A stretch of 64,000 bases of DNA from Chloroflexota bacterium (GTDB lineage Bacteria > Chloroflexota > Limnocylindria > QHBO01), in contig JACDEL010000002.1 of the NCBI GenBank assembly GCA_013816405.1, positions 985 through 64,984 of the forward strand, read 5' to 3'. The position numbers and the translations under genes were made by a program. The notes beneath the pieces were generated by a model. That model ran no database searches, was not told where the DNA came from, and worked only from the letters and a program-made list of their open reading frames with translations. Of this stretch, positions 26,036 through 35,102 are shown one piece after another. The stretch's first letter is position 1. The number at the start of each line of letters is the position of its first letter.

Positions 26036-27655
26036 TCAGGCCGCCCGCTCCTCCTCGGTTGGCGGCGTGGTGACGGCCCTCATGAGGTCCGAGGCCCCGA
26101 CTCCGCCCTCGCGCATGGCCACGATCCAGATCACGACGCCAGCCAGCAGGTAGCCGATCCACACCTCGTTTGGTGCTCGCACGCTGAAGCCGTCAGTGAA
26201 CTGGAAGATCAACCCGGCCGGGTCGTGCATCAGGCCGACGGCCGCAAGAACCGCCGCTGCCACGCAATAGAAGATGGCCCGCGAGTAGGCCTTATCAATG
26301 ATGAAGACGGCGATCGCCCCCAGCATCAACCCCGCGAGCACGGCGCCGGACCCGAGGATGGCCATCCCCTGGTAGACGACGCCGTTGCCATTCAGCGCGT
26401 CCATGATCGACCCGGCGTTCGTGCCGGCAGCGGCCAGGGAGTTGTCGATCTGGGTCTGCGCCCATTGCGCGATGTTCGGCACCAGGGCCAGCACGATCGC
26501 CGGCGCGTGCCGAGCGACCGATGTCTGGAACGCCTGTGCGCCGATCACCAGCCCAATGAACAGCAGGATCGGGAAGAGGGCCGCACCGGGGATCACGGCA
26601 AGGAAGAAGCTGACGAGTCCGGTGAAGCAGATCAGCGCGATGACGACGCCGGTCGCCAGCGAGTAGCCGATCCGACCACCGACGGCCTTCCAACCGGGAT
26701 GGCCAATGTAGACGGCCGGCGGGAAGGGGCTTCCCAGGAAGGACCCGACCACCGCTCCCAGGCCATCGGCCAGCAGGATGGAGCGGAGGCTGTAGTTGTC
26801 ACCGGCCGCCGAGGCGCTCTCGACGTTGTTCATCCCCTCAGTGAAGTTGTAGACGCCCAGAGGTATCGCCGTGGCCAGCAGCGGGGCTGCGTCGGAGAGG
26901 CCCGAGATCACCTCCGTGCCGAAGACCGGCAGGTGGATCCCAAATTGCTGGAAGGAGTCACTCACCTGCTGCGGGTCGAGCCCCTGCCAACCAAAGACGG
27001 CGTACGACAGCCAGCCGAGCGCCGTGCCGACCACGATTGCCGCCAGCCCGCCCGGAATCCCGAACGGAAGGCGCACCCCGCCCGTCCAGGAGAGCAGGAT
27101 GATGGCGAAAGTGGCGAGGGCGATCCACGCCGCCGTGAACATCTGGAACGCCGCGGCCATGCTGATGAACGCGATCGAGATGCCGGCCAGCGTGCCGAGC
27201 ATCGCCGCGCGCGGGGTGTAGGCACGAATGGTGGGGCCGATGAAGGCGCCGATCAGCACCACCACCCCGATGAAGAAGGCCCATGCCAAGCCCGCCTCGT
27301 AGGCCTGCATCACGTCGCCGGTCTTGATGACGACTGGCAGCATGATCACGAAGGTCACGAAGAAGTAGTGCGGCACGCTCGGGCCATAGGGCATGGCGGC
27401 GACCGTGTCGCGGCCTTCCTTCTGGGACAGCCGATACGCGAGATACGCGTACCAGATGTTGCCGAGCGGCAGTGCGATGGCGAGCGCCGGCAGGATGCGC
27501 CCGAAGACGATGGTGTCCGGGTCGAGCTTGATGACGAACAGCATCAGCCCTGACAGGACCAGCACGTTGAGCAGGACGTTGGTCCCCAGCCCGAAGAAGG
27601 CGTTCCAGTCGCCCGGAACCCACAGCTTCGGCTTGTATTCACTATTGGCTGTCAT
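26036..27655 (-). CDS. NCS2-type nucleobase/purine permease
   Basis: A 539-residue membrane protein with about 12-14 hydrophobic segments. It starts KPKLWVPGDWNAFFGLGTNVLLN and contains a MPYGPSVPHYFF loop, PLGVYNFTEGMNNVESA (resembling the NCS2 substrate-binding helix) and GSPFPPAVYIGHPGWKAVGGRIGYS. It belongs near the xanthine/uracil and AzgA-type permeases; the exact substrate is unknown. As part of the ureide/oxamate-type cluster it probably imports a nitrogenous heterocycle or ureide. It lies 92 bp downstream of the hydrolase gene, a longer gap than elsewhere in the operon. A long plus-strand ORF opposite it is a shadow. Confidence 0.85.
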   Translation of the reverse strand: MTANSEYKPKLWVPGDWNAFFGLGTNVLLNVLVLSGLMLFVIKLDPDTIVFGRILPALAIALPLGNIWYAYLAYRLSQKEGRDTVAAMPYGPSVPHYFFVTFVIMLPVVIKTGDVMQAYEAGLAWAFFIGVVVLIGAFIGPTIRAYTPRAAMLGTLAGISIAFISMAAAFQMFTAAWIALATFAIILLSWTGGVRLPFGIPGGLAAIVVGTALGWLSYAVFGWQGLDPQQVSDSFQQFGIHLPVFGTEVISGLSDAAPLLATAIPLGVYNFTEGMNNVESASAAGDNYSLRSILLADGLGAVVGSFLGSPFPPAVYIGHPGWKAVGGRIGYSLATGVVIALICFTGLVSFFLAVIPGAALFPILLFIGLVIGAQAFQTSVARHAPAIVLALVPNIAQWAQTQIDNSLAAAGTNAGSIMDALNGNGVVYQGMAILGSGAVLAGLMLGAIAVFIIDKAYSRAIFYCVAAAVLAAVGLMHDPAGLIFQFTDGFSVRAPNEVWIGYLLAGVVIWIVAMREGGVGASDLMRAVTTPPTEEERAA

Positions 27656-27747
27656 TGGTTCTCCTCTACCCTCCTTCCCCCTTGACGATCGACGCGGGTC
27701 TTACGGCGGATGGCTGACGGCGGCGTCGGGCATCAGTTCCTCCGGCG

Positions 27748-28437
27748 TCAGGCGGAGGCGCCGGCCATCGCCGGCTTGCCGAGTGCCTCGAGAAAGGCGG
27801 CGGAGTCGCTGACCCAGCCGAAGATGCCGCCCTGGGCCTTGATCATCTCCAGCGCGACGCGCTGGAACTCGGGGAAGTAGGACGCGACCGCGTCAGACAG
27901 CACGCAGACGTCGTAGCCGCGATCGTTCGCTTCGCGCACCGTGGTCTGCACGCAGACCTCGGTCGTCACCCCGCAGGCGATGATTCGCTCGATCCCCTTC
28001 ATCTTCAGGATGGTGTCGAGGTCGGTCGCGTAGAACGCCCCCTTGCCGGGCTTGTCGACGACCGGCTCGCCCTCAATCGGGTAGACCTCCTCGACGATGT
28101 CATGGCCGTGCGAGCCGCGGACGAGGAGGCGGCCCATCGGTCCTTCGTCGCCGATGTGGATCGAGGGATTGCCACGCTCGTACTTGGCGCGCGGCAGGTC
28201 GGAGAGGTCGGGGCGGTGGCCCTCGCGCGTGTGGATCACGAAGATTCCAGCCTCGCGGCTGGCCTTGAGAACGCGCTGTGCCGCCGGGAGCGCCGCCAGC
28301 AGGAACGACGTGTCGTTGCCGAGGGACTCACCGAAGCCGCCGGGGTACACGAAGTCGCGCTGGAAGTCGATCATCAGCAGCGCGGTCTTCTTGGGATCGA
28401 ATTCGAAGTCGTACGGTTCCGCCTTCATGCTCAGCAT
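27748..28437 (-). CDS. Isochorismatase-type cysteine hydrolase (amidohydrolase)
   Basis: All three catalytic positions of the cysteine-hydrolase family are visible: Asp in LLMIDFQRDFVYPGG, Lys in VVDKPGKGAFYATDLD, and Cys in IACGVTTEVCVQTTVREAND. The family includes biuret, ureidoacrylate (RutB), N-carbamoyl and maleamate amidohydrolases. At 229 residues it is full length. AAGGAGG lies 13 nt before the ATG. Between carbamate kinase and the permease, it is likely to hydrolyse a ureide or amide imported by that permease; the substrate is inferred only. The preceding gene ends 19 bp upstream, so it is in the same operon. Confidence 0.88.
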   Translation of the reverse strand: MLSMKAEPYDFEFDPKKTALLMIDFQRDFVYPGGFGESLGNDTSFLLAALPAAQRVLKASREAGIFVIHTREGHRPDLSDLPRAKYERGNPSIHIGDEGPMGRLLVRGSHGHDIVEEVYPIEGEPVVDKPGKGAFYATDLDTILKMKGIERIIACGVTTEVCVQTTVREANDRGYDVCVLSDAVASYFPEFQRVALEMIKAQGGIFGWVSDSAAFLEALGKPAMAGASA

Positions 28438-28456
28438 GCGTTGACTTGGACCTCCT

Positions 28457-29440
28457 TCAATTGCCCGATGGACTGGCCGATGCCAATGCGGCGTCGGCGA
28501 CGATGCGCGTCCCCGACGTGCCCGCGAATGCCTGCTCCAGGTTGGCCGGCGAGGTGATCAGCACCTCGGACCCGCCTCGCTCCAGGAATGTGATCGCAGC
28601 TTCGACCTTGGGGCCCATGCTCCCCTTCGGGAACTCGCCCTCGGCCAGGTAGCTGCGCGCCTCGGTGACGGAGAGCCGGTCCAGGAAGCGCTGGTCCGGC
28701 TGCCGGAAATGAATGGCGACCCGCTCGACCCCCGTCGACAGGACGAGGAGCGGGATCCCGAGGCTGCTCGCCAGCATTGCCGATGCCAGGTCCTTGTCGA
28801 TCACCGCCTCCACGCCCCGATAGCCCCCGGGCTCAACCTCGACGACCGGGATCCCGCCCCCGCCGGCGGCGATCACCACGAACCCGGACGAGACCAGGGT
28901 CCTGATCTGCTGCGCCTCCACGATCCGCAGCGGGTGGGGGGAGGGCACGATGCGCCGGTAGCCGCGGCCGGAGTCCTCGACCATCGCCCAGCCCTCGTGG
29001 CGGCGCTTGGCATCCGCCTCCTCGGCGTTGTAGGAAGGGCCAATCGGCTTGGTCGGCTCGCCGAAGGCGGGGTCCCTGGGGTCGACCACCACGTGCGTCA
29101 GGATGCAGGCCACCGTATCCGTCTGGCCAAGCCGGCCGAGCTCATTGAGGAGCGCATTGCCCAGGATGTGACCGATCCCGCCCTGTGAGTCGGCGACGCT
29201 CATGTCGAGCGAGAGGCGCGGGATCCCGGACGACTCCCCGATCAGCTCGGAGCGGAGCAGGATGAAGCCGACCTGCGGGCCATTGCCGTGGGTGACGACG
29301 ACCCGCCAACCATCGGCGACCAGGGCGGCGATGTGGCCGGCCGTATCGGTTGCATTTGCAAACTGCTCGGCGATCGACCCCTTCTGCCCGTCCAGGATCA
29401 GGGCGTTGCCGCCGATGGCGATGACCGCGCTGCGCTCCAT
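28457..29440 (-). CDS. Carbamate kinase (catabolic)
   Basis: Makes ATP and carbamate (CO2 + NH3) from carbamoyl phosphate and ADP (EC 2.7.2.2). Amino-acid-kinase fold with VIAIGGNALI, VVVTHGNGPQVG, VVIAAGGGGIPVV and the late KGSMGPKVEAAITFLE. At 327 residues it is typical. The start codon overlaps the DUF1116 stop as TGATG. In the E. coli allantoin region a carbamate kinase (ybcF/allK) works next to fdrA-ylbE-ylbF, the same neighbours as here. An arginine-deiminase role is unlikely because no ADI genes are present. Confidence 0.93.
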   Translation of the reverse strand: MERSAVIAIGGNALILDGQKGSIAEQFANATDTAGHIAALVADGWRVVVTHGNGPQVGFILLRSELIGESSGIPRLSLDMSVADSQGGIGHILGNALLNELGRLGQTDTVACILTHVVVDPRDPAFGEPTKPIGPSYNAEEADAKRRHEGWAMVEDSGRGYRRIVPSPHPLRIVEAQQIRTLVSSGFVVIAAGGGGIPVVEVEPGGYRGVEAVIDKDLASAMLASSLGIPLLVLSTGVERVAIHFRQPDQRFLDRLSVTEARSYLAEGEFPKGSMGPKVEAAITFLERGGSEVLITSPANLEQAFAGTSGTRIVADAALASASPSGN

Positions 29441-30864
29441 CAGGTCGCTCCTGGCACGTGCAGCTGCGCGGCGAGGGCCCGCAGCGCGTCGGCGAAGCAG
29501 CTCAGCGGGGCACGGGCAATCCCGGCGCCGATCTGGCCCACCCCGGGCAGCTTGTGGGCGATCCCGGTGTTGATCACCGGCTGGACGCCGCTCTCGACCA
29601 CGCGACGCGCATCGATTCCGGTCGGCGAGCCCGCGAAACCGAGGGGTGGCAGAGCGAAGGCAGGGTTCCGCTCGAGCGTGATGCGATACATCTCACGCGT
29701 GTAGTTGAGGGCATCGGCAGCCGTGCCCCCCACGAAGCGGACGATCGCGGGGGCGGCCGCCATGGCGAAACCGCCGATTCCACAGGTCTCAGTGATGGCG
29801 CTGTCGCCGAGGTCGGGGTTCGCGTCCTCCGGCCCATAGCCGGGGAAGTAGAGGCCGTCAGGGACCCCGACCGGTGCGGTGTACCAGGCGTTGCCGGTCC
29901 CCGACAGACGGACCCCGAAGTCCACGCCGTTGCGGCTCATGGCGGTCACGACGGTCGAGCCGGGGACCCCGTGCGCGGCATCCAGCGAGGCCTTGCAGGC
30001 GGCCATCGACAGGTTGAGGAAGAAATGGTCGTTGCCGCGCAGGAAGTCGAGGGCGGCCACGGCGTCAACTTCGCGGGCGGTACGCACCAGCGTGGGTGCG
30101 AGGCTGCGGACCAGGAGCGAGGTGGCGGCCACGTTGCGGTTGTGGCCCTCGTCGCCCATCTGCAGCGCCTGGCCAGTGATGCTCTTTAGGTCGATCGGGC
30201 CCGTCGCTTCCAGCGCTCGGCTGAGGGTCGGCCCGAAGGCGTCACGGAACCAGCGCAGCCGCTCGAGCACCGAATCATCGTAGGCACCGAAGCGCAGGAC
30301 CTTGCCGAGCCCCTCGTTCAGCGTGGCGAAGGACCGGTTGCCGGCCGTCGTGTTCTCGACCACCACCACCGGCATCGAGGGTGACACGACCCCGGCCATG
30401 GGACCGACGGCCCCGTGGTGATGGCATGCGTCGAAGGCGATCTCGTTGCCCACAGCCAGGCGCTCGGCCTCCTCGGGGGTCGAGGCCCAGCCTTCGAACA
30501 GCAAGGCGCCGATGATCGCGCCGCGCATCGGCCCGCACATCCGTTCCCAACTGATCGGCGGCCCGGAGTGCAGGAGCATCCGGCCCTGCAGACCCGGGAT
30601 GGCATCTCCTGCGGGCTGCACGTCGATCAGGAATGGGCTGGCGCCGAGGAGCCGATCGAGCGCTGTCCGATTAGCCGTGGCCACCGCGGCGCCGATCGCG
30701 TCGTCCGGATCGTCCTCGAGGCGGGCCACCAGCATGCCCAGCTCCGCGTCGGCTCCGGCCGGCGGACGCCAGTCGAGGTTCAGGACGGCCGCGCCTGCCG
30801 CGGAGATCGGCTCGGCGAAGCCGGCAAGCCCGATGTTCAATGCCCGGACGCCATTGGCCAGCAT
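29440..30864 (-). CDS. DUF1116 protein (YlbE/AllG-like oxamate carbamoyltransferase subunit)
   Basis: A 474-residue protein of the DUF1116 family, recognised from ITGQALQMGDEGHNRNVAAT, FLRGNDHFFLNLSMAACK, RNGVDFGVRLSG and the C-terminal FALPPLGFAG. The ATG at 30864 overlaps the FdrA stop (TGATG); the longer ORF start is antisense-biased noise inside fdrA. In E. coli the homologue YlbE acts with FdrA and YlbF as a three-part oxamate carbamoyltransferase, producing carbamoyl phosphate and oxamate from oxalurate (from memory of recent literature). The same three families plus carbamate kinase occur here in order. Confidence 0.85.
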   Translation of the reverse strand: MLANGVRALNIGLAGFAEPISAAGAAVLNLDWRPPAGADAELGMLVARLEDDPDDAIGAAVATANRTALDRLLGASPFLIDVQPAGDAIPGLQGRMLLHSGPPISWERMCGPMRGAIIGALLFEGWASTPEEAERLAVGNEIAFDACHHHGAVGPMAGVVSPSMPVVVVENTTAGNRSFATLNEGLGKVLRFGAYDDSVLERLRWFRDAFGPTLSRALEATGPIDLKSITGQALQMGDEGHNRNVAATSLLVRSLAPTLVRTAREVDAVAALDFLRGNDHFFLNLSMAACKASLDAAHGVPGSTVVTAMSRNGVDFGVRLSGTGNAWYTAPVGVPDGLYFPGYGPEDANPDLGDSAITETCGIGGFAMAAAPAIVRFVGGTAADALNYTREMYRITLERNPAFALPPLGFAGSPTGIDARRVVESGVQPVINTGIAHKLPGVGQIGAGIARAPLSCFADALRALAAQLHVPGAT

Positions 30865-32381
30865 CAGGCGGGCACCCCGCGCATTGCGGTGTGCTGCACG
30901 ACGAGGCCGGCCAGGCGCGCGGCCCGCGCGTTGCTGGCGACGAGACGCACCCCGGCGTCGGCCAGGATGGCGCGCTGCCCGACGAAGCCCTGGAGATCGT
31001 GTACCGTGCCGCACAGCGAGGCCACAACCGCCAGGCCGCGGCCGTCACGTCTTGCCGCCTCGCGGGCGGCCTCGATGGCAGGGATCAACGCGCCGGCAGG
31101 ATCCGGGTGCGACGCGTATCCGAGGACGATGTCGAGCAGGATCACCGCCACCCGGGAATCGCCGCCCGCCTCCTCGATCTTCTCGCTGCGCAGCCGCGGA
31201 TCGATCATCGGATGGGGCCGACCAACGGTGTACTCGTCGTCGCCGAGGTCGATGATCTGCTGCGCCCCGGCGACCTCGGCGCCGAGAAGCCCTTTCAGCA
31301 CAACCTTGGCCTCGCTCGCCAGCGAGCCGCCGGAGTAGAGGCCCGCGATCCGGTCCTGGCCGGGCACGAGACCGGCGGCCAGCTCGGCTGGGTTGCCGTG
31401 GCCATCCTCGAGCGGCGGCAGCGGACTGCCCAGGATCAGCCCCGCGGCCACCTGGGCCGCCTCCTCGAAGGTCGTGCCCGCGTGCGCGCCGGATGCGCGG
31501 ATCGCCTCCGCATCCCCGCCCAGGAAGTTGACGACGACCGGCTTGGTGGCAGTCGAGGCCGCGGCGAGTACCTTCGCGGCGACCGAGGGCGCCGGCGGCT
31601 TGGAGACCAGCACCACCACCTCTGTTCCCTGATCAGCCACCAGGCGCTCGAGGGCTGCCAGCATCATCAGGCCTCCGACCTCCTCGTGCAGGTCGCGACC
31701 ACCGACCCCGATGGCCTGCGATACGCCCGCCCCGAATGCATCGAGCAGACAGGTGACCTGCTGCAGGCCGGTGCCACTCGCGCCGACGAGCCCGACCCCG
31801 CCGCGCCGGACCTCGTTGGCAAAGCCCAGGGGCACGCCGTCCAGGATGGCAGTCCCGCAATCAGGCCCCATCACCAGCAACCCCTTGAGAACGCCCAGCT
31901 GCTTGAGCTCGATCTCATCCTCGATCGAGACGTTGTCGCTGAACAGGAAGACATGCAGTCCCCGTTTCAGGGCCTTCATCGCCTCGGCAGTCGCGTATGT
32001 GCCGGGAGTTGAGATGAGGGCGACGTTCGCACCCGGAAGATCGGCGAGGGCTTCGGAGATCGTTGTGGGCACGAAACGCTGCCCTTCCCCCGCTGCCTCC
32101 GCAGCCGCGCCGCGCATCAGGGTCGCAGCGCGCTCGAACGCAGCGTCAGCAGCGGTGTCGTCGTCGGCCGCCAGGGCCACCGCCATGTCGTTCGGGCCCG
32201 CCGTAGGATCGAGGCCCTCGCTCAGGCCGGCCTCGGCGACGATCGCCAGGTTGGCGGGAGTGCACATCACCAGGCCGGCACGGATGACGCCGGGGAACCG
32301 CTCGACCTCGGCGGCGATGCGCATCAGCTCCACCGAGTCTCGATAGGCGTTGCGGAAGACCCGCTGCCGGACGACGCTCAC
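30864..32381 (-). CDS. fdrA: FdrA-like protein (succinyl-CoA-synthetase fold; AllF-like)
   Basis: A 505-residue protein with the acyl-CoA-synthetase alpha-like layout: CoA-binding-type domain first (VALISTPGTYATAEAMKALKRG, LLVMGPDCGTAILDGVPLGFAN), then GLVGASGTGLQQVTCLLDAFGAG and the ligase-like half ending HDLQGFVGQRAILADAGV. FdrA proteins lack normal CoA-ligase activity and belong to the oxamate carbamoyltransferase complex. Translation starts at GTG overlapping the DUF2877 stop (GTGA). It is second in the operon. Confidence 0.88.
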   Translation of the reverse strand: MSVVRQRVFRNAYRDSVELMRIAAEVERFPGVIRAGLVMCTPANLAIVAEAGLSEGLDPTAGPNDMAVALAADDDTAADAAFERAATLMRGAAAEAAGEGQRFVPTTISEALADLPGANVALISTPGTYATAEAMKALKRGLHVFLFSDNVSIEDEIELKQLGVLKGLLVMGPDCGTAILDGVPLGFANEVRRGGVGLVGASGTGLQQVTCLLDAFGAGVSQAIGVGGRDLHEEVGGLMMLAALERLVADQGTEVVVLVSKPPAPSVAAKVLAAASTATKPVVVNFLGGDAEAIRASGAHAGTTFEEAAQVAAGLILGSPLPPLEDGHGNPAELAAGLVPGQDRIAGLYSGGSLASEAKVVLKGLLGAEVAGAQQIIDLGDDEYTVGRPHPMIDPRLRSEKIEEAGGDSRVAVILLDIVLGYASHPDPAGALIPAIEAAREAARRDGRGLAVVASLCGTVHDLQGFVGQRAILADAGVRLVASNARAARLAGLVVQHTAMRGVPA

Positions 32382-33358
32382 GTGGCCACGTTGCCTTCAT
32401 CGCCGCACGCCCGGAGCCGGCCGGCCACGCCCGGAGCGGATGACTGGATGCCGACCAAAAGGCCCACCAGCAGGTCCGCTCCTGACGTGGCACCCCACGC
32501 CATCGCCGCCGTCACCGCACGGCCCAATTCCGCCTCGGGCCCGGTGAGGACTGCCACCGCCGCGGCATGAACATGCTCGGAGAATTCGAGTCGACCAGCG
32601 TGGAGGAGGTAGCTCTCTGCGACCGAGGTCGTCGATCCCCTGGCGTTCCGCGCCACTCCGGCTGCGAAGACTGGAGCCAGTGGATGGTCGGTGACGGCCA
32701 GGCCCGCCGCGAGGCCCACCAGCAGGTCGTCACCCGACGGCGTGGCACCGGGGCCGAGCCCGATCAGCGGGAGGGCGGCGGAGATGGCGCGCTCGTCTTG
32801 TCCCTCGGCCAGGGCTTCCACGACCTTGGCGAGCGATCTGGCCGAAGCTCGTCCCAGCGATCCGACGCTCGTACGACCATCCATGAGCCCCACCAGCAAA
32901 GGTCCCAGTCCGACTGGGGGCGCCTGTTCGGCAGCGAGTTTCAGGGCCTGCTCGGCGCGCTCGCTCCGCCCGGCCATGGTCAGCCCACGGACCACTGGCA
33001 TCGCGGGTGACCAGCTGGCGGCTGCGGCCAGGAAGACGACCATCGAGGCCCCGGGCACGCGGAGCGCGGTGCCGTCGCACTGGGCTCGCATCCCGAGGAC
33101 CAGGCCGATCTGGTCGAAGGCGATCGGCGGATCCACCAGGATCCCGTTCGGGACGCCTCCCATCCCCTCATGCGCCACGGTCAGCAGGCCTTCGCCCCAC
33201 CGGATGTTGACGACCGATCGATAGACACCCTCGATGGTCCCCTCGCCACCCGGCATTCGCAGGCGGCTTCCAATGGACTGACTGATCCGGGTTGCGGCGA
33301 ATCGTCGCAGCGGGAACGCCCCTGCTGCGGCCGTGGTCATCGGCTCGGGAGCCTTCAT
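32378..33358 (-). CDS. DUF2877 protein (YlbF/AllH-like oxamate carbamoyltransferase subunit)
   Basis: A 326-residue protein with the DUF2877 signature PLIGLGPGATPSGDDLLVGLAAGLA and the later SVAESYLLHAGRLEFSEHVHAAAVAVL. It is the first gene of the minus-strand operon, 89 bp from the divergent PucR gene. Together with FdrA and DUF1116 it makes up the expected three-subunit carbamoyltransferase. Two starts are possible (MKAPEP at 33358, MTTAAAG six codons in). Confidence 0.85.
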   Translation of the reverse strand: MKAPEPMTTAAAGAFPLRRFAATRISQSIGSRLRMPGGEGTIEGVYRSVVNIRWGEGLLTVAHEGMGGVPNGILVDPPIAFDQIGLVLGMRAQCDGTALRVPGASMVVFLAAAASWSPAMPVVRGLTMAGRSERAEQALKLAAEQAPPVGLGPLLVGLMDGRTSVGSLGRASARSLAKVVEALAEGQDERAISAALPLIGLGPGATPSGDDLLVGLAAGLAVTDHPLAPVFAAGVARNARGSTTSVAESYLLHAGRLEFSEHVHAAAVAVLTGPEAELGRAVTAAMAWGATSGADLLVGLLVGIQSSAPGVAGRLRACGDEGNVAT

Positions 33359-33406
33359 CGGAGGGCCATGCTAGGGTCACCGCGCAGCCCAGTCATTGGC
33401 AATCTG

Positions 33407-33443
33407 TGTCACTCACGGCCCCTTGGCCTGTGAGAATATGACA
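33407..33443. promoter_or_regulatory. Imperfect inverted repeat between the ureide operon and pucR-like gene
   Basis: TGTCACTCAC and GTGAG(AATA)TGACA form two nested half-sites around a 13-bp centre that itself contains GGCC-CCTT-GGCC. It ends 4 bp before the PucR-type start codon in the divergent promoter region, a good position for a PucR operator controlling both directions. Confidence 0.4.
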
Positions 33444-33447
33444 GGCG

Positions 33448-35031
33448 ATGCGTGACTCCTCCATCACCCTTCGTCGGGCCCTCGACCTGCCCCCCCTGCA
33501 ACACGCCCGCGTCCTGGCGGGGAACGCCGGGATCGAGCACCGAGTGCGCCACGTCAACGTGATGGAAGTACCCGACATCCTGCCGTGGGTGCAACCCGAC
33601 GAGCTGCTGTTGACGACGGCATACCCCCTCCGCGACGACCACGCGGCCCTGGGAACGCTCGTCCCCGAGCTTGCCGCCAAGGGCCTCGCCGGCATCGCGA
33701 TCAAGCCCGATCGCTACCTCGGGAAGGTCCCGACGGCAATGCTCATCGCCGCCGACGCCTGCAGCTTTCCCCTGATCGAGCTGCCGCCCGAGAGCAGCTT
33801 CAACGAGATCATCAGCGCGGTGCTGAGCGTGATCCTCAACGAGCAGTCGCTGCGCCTGCAGCGCGCCGCCGAGATCCACGACCGATTCACACAGATCGTG
33901 CTGGGCGGTGGCGGGCTGCGCGAGATCGCCATGACCCTGGCCCAACTCGTCGAGCGGCAGGTGCTGATCGTGGATCAGCATGGCGAGGTACTCACCGGGT
34001 CGGGAGAGCTCGACATCGAACGGCTCACCGACGAAGTGATGATGGCGGCACACGGGGACGGCGCGGAAGCCGGGCGATGGGTGTCCGTCAAGATCGGCGG
34101 CAGGGAGGCCACCTTGCAACCGATCATGGTCGACGGCGAGCCCTACGGCGCGATCGCGGCTCTCGCGCCGGCCGAGACGATGAGCACCGATGATCTGGAG
34201 GCCCTCCAGTTCGCGGCCACCGTGGCGGCGCTGCGTCAGGTGCAGGCTCGCGCCCTGGTCGAGGGCGACCGGCGCTTTCAGGCCGTGTGCCTGGAGGAGC
34301 TGGTGAGCGGTCATCTCACCGACCGGAGCGTCCTCTCCGAGCGCGCCGAGGCCTTCGGCTGGGACCTGTCGCTCCCCCGCGCCGTCCTTCTGGCGCAGGC
34401 CGGATCGTCGAGCGGTGGGGATGCCGACACCGTGCGGTCATTGGCCGACGCAGCACGGGTGGCCCTTGGCGGTGCCGCGATCGTCTGGGAGCGGAGCACC
34501 CAGGCCGCCGCCCTTGTGGCCCCGAGAGGGGCCGATCCGGCGGCGCTGCTGGACGCCGCCGACAGCCTTCGGCGAGAGGCAGCCCGCCGCCTGCCGACGA
34601 TGCCGGTCAGCATCGGCATCGGTCGGGTTCGGGGTGACCCGCTCGAGCTGCGAGAGAGTCACGCCGAGGCGCGTCGCGCGCTCGAGGTCGGTCGTTGGCG
34701 CAGCCCCGGCGAGGTCGTGACCTTCGAGAGGATGGGGCTGGACCGGCTGTTGGCTAGCGTCTCCGCCCCCGAGCTCTCCGCCTTCCGCCACACGATGATC
34801 GAGCCGCTCGCCGCCTACGATCGGGCCCATCGGTCGAACCTGCTCGACACCCTCGAGGCGTACGTCGCGACCCGCAATGCAGCCGAGGCGGCACGCCGCC
34901 TGTACGTCCACTACAACACGGTGCGCAGCCGGCTGGCGCGCATCGAGGAGCTCATCGGACCGTTCCTGGCCGACACCGAGCGCCTGACCGGCCTCGCGGT
35001 CGCGCTGCATATCCATCGCCGCGGGCACTGA
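33448..35031 (+). CDS. PucR-family transcriptional regulator
   Basis: A 527-residue regulator. The N-terminal PucR domain reads VLAGNAGIEHRVRHVNVMEVPDILPWVQPDELLLTT. A GAF/GGDEF-like middle follows, and the C-terminal HTH_30 domain has LLDTLEAYVATRNAAEAARRLYVHYNTVRSRLARIEEL. PucR-type proteins sense purine-degradation intermediates such as allantoin and activate catabolic operons. Divergence from the DUF2877-FdrA-DUF1116-carbamate kinase operon makes that operon its obvious target. Confidence 0.92.
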   Translation: MRDSSITLRRALDLPPLQHARVLAGNAGIEHRVRHVNVMEVPDILPWVQPDELLLTTAYPLRDDHAALGTLVPELAAKGLAGIAIKPDRYLGKVPTAMLIAADACSFPLIELPPESSFNEIISAVLSVILNEQSLRLQRAAEIHDRFTQIVLGGGGLREIAMTLAQLVERQVLIVDQHGEVLTGSGELDIERLTDEVMMAAHGDGAEAGRWVSVKIGGREATLQPIMVDGEPYGAIAALAPAETMSTDDLEALQFAATVAALRQVQARALVEGDRRFQAVCLEELVSGHLTDRSVLSERAEAFGWDLSLPRAVLLAQAGSSSGGDADTVRSLADAARVALGGAAIVWERSTQAAALVAPRGADPAALLDAADSLRREAARRLPTMPVSIGIGRVRGDPLELRESHAEARRALEVGRWRSPGEVVTFERMGLDRLLASVSAPELSAFRHTMIEPLAAYDRAHRSNLLDTLEAYVATRNAAEAARRLYVHYNTVRSRLARIEELIGPFLADTERLTGLAVALHIHRRGH

Positions 35032-35046
35032 GAGTAGCGCCGTGGC

Positions 35047-35095
35047 TATACTGCCTGAAACCCTTTAAGGACGGTCCTGAGAGGCCGCCAAGGAG
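35047..35095 (+). promoter_or_regulatory. pyrB leader: -10 box and PyrR-binding RNA hairpin overlapping the RBS region
   Basis: A TATACT box (35047-35052) is followed by a short leader containing GGACGG-TCCTGAGAGG-CCGCC (35069-35089). This folds as GG, bulged A, CGG paired with CCGCC around the loop TCCTGAGAGG. It matches the PyrR anti-antiterminator consensus loop (TCCNGNGAGG). The ribosome binding site AAGGAG (35090-35095) begins at the foot of the hairpin, 7 nt before the pyrB ATG. No separate terminator hairpin fits between them, so PyrR-UMP binding would block ribosomes rather than cause attenuation. Confidence 0.75.
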
Positions 35096-35102
35096 CGATC
35101 GG

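Noticed and set aside
25832-27553. 573-codon plus-strand ORF opposite the NCS2 permease
   Set aside because: Low-complexity, His/Asp/Gln-rich composition typical of an antisense frame; no start signal or family match.
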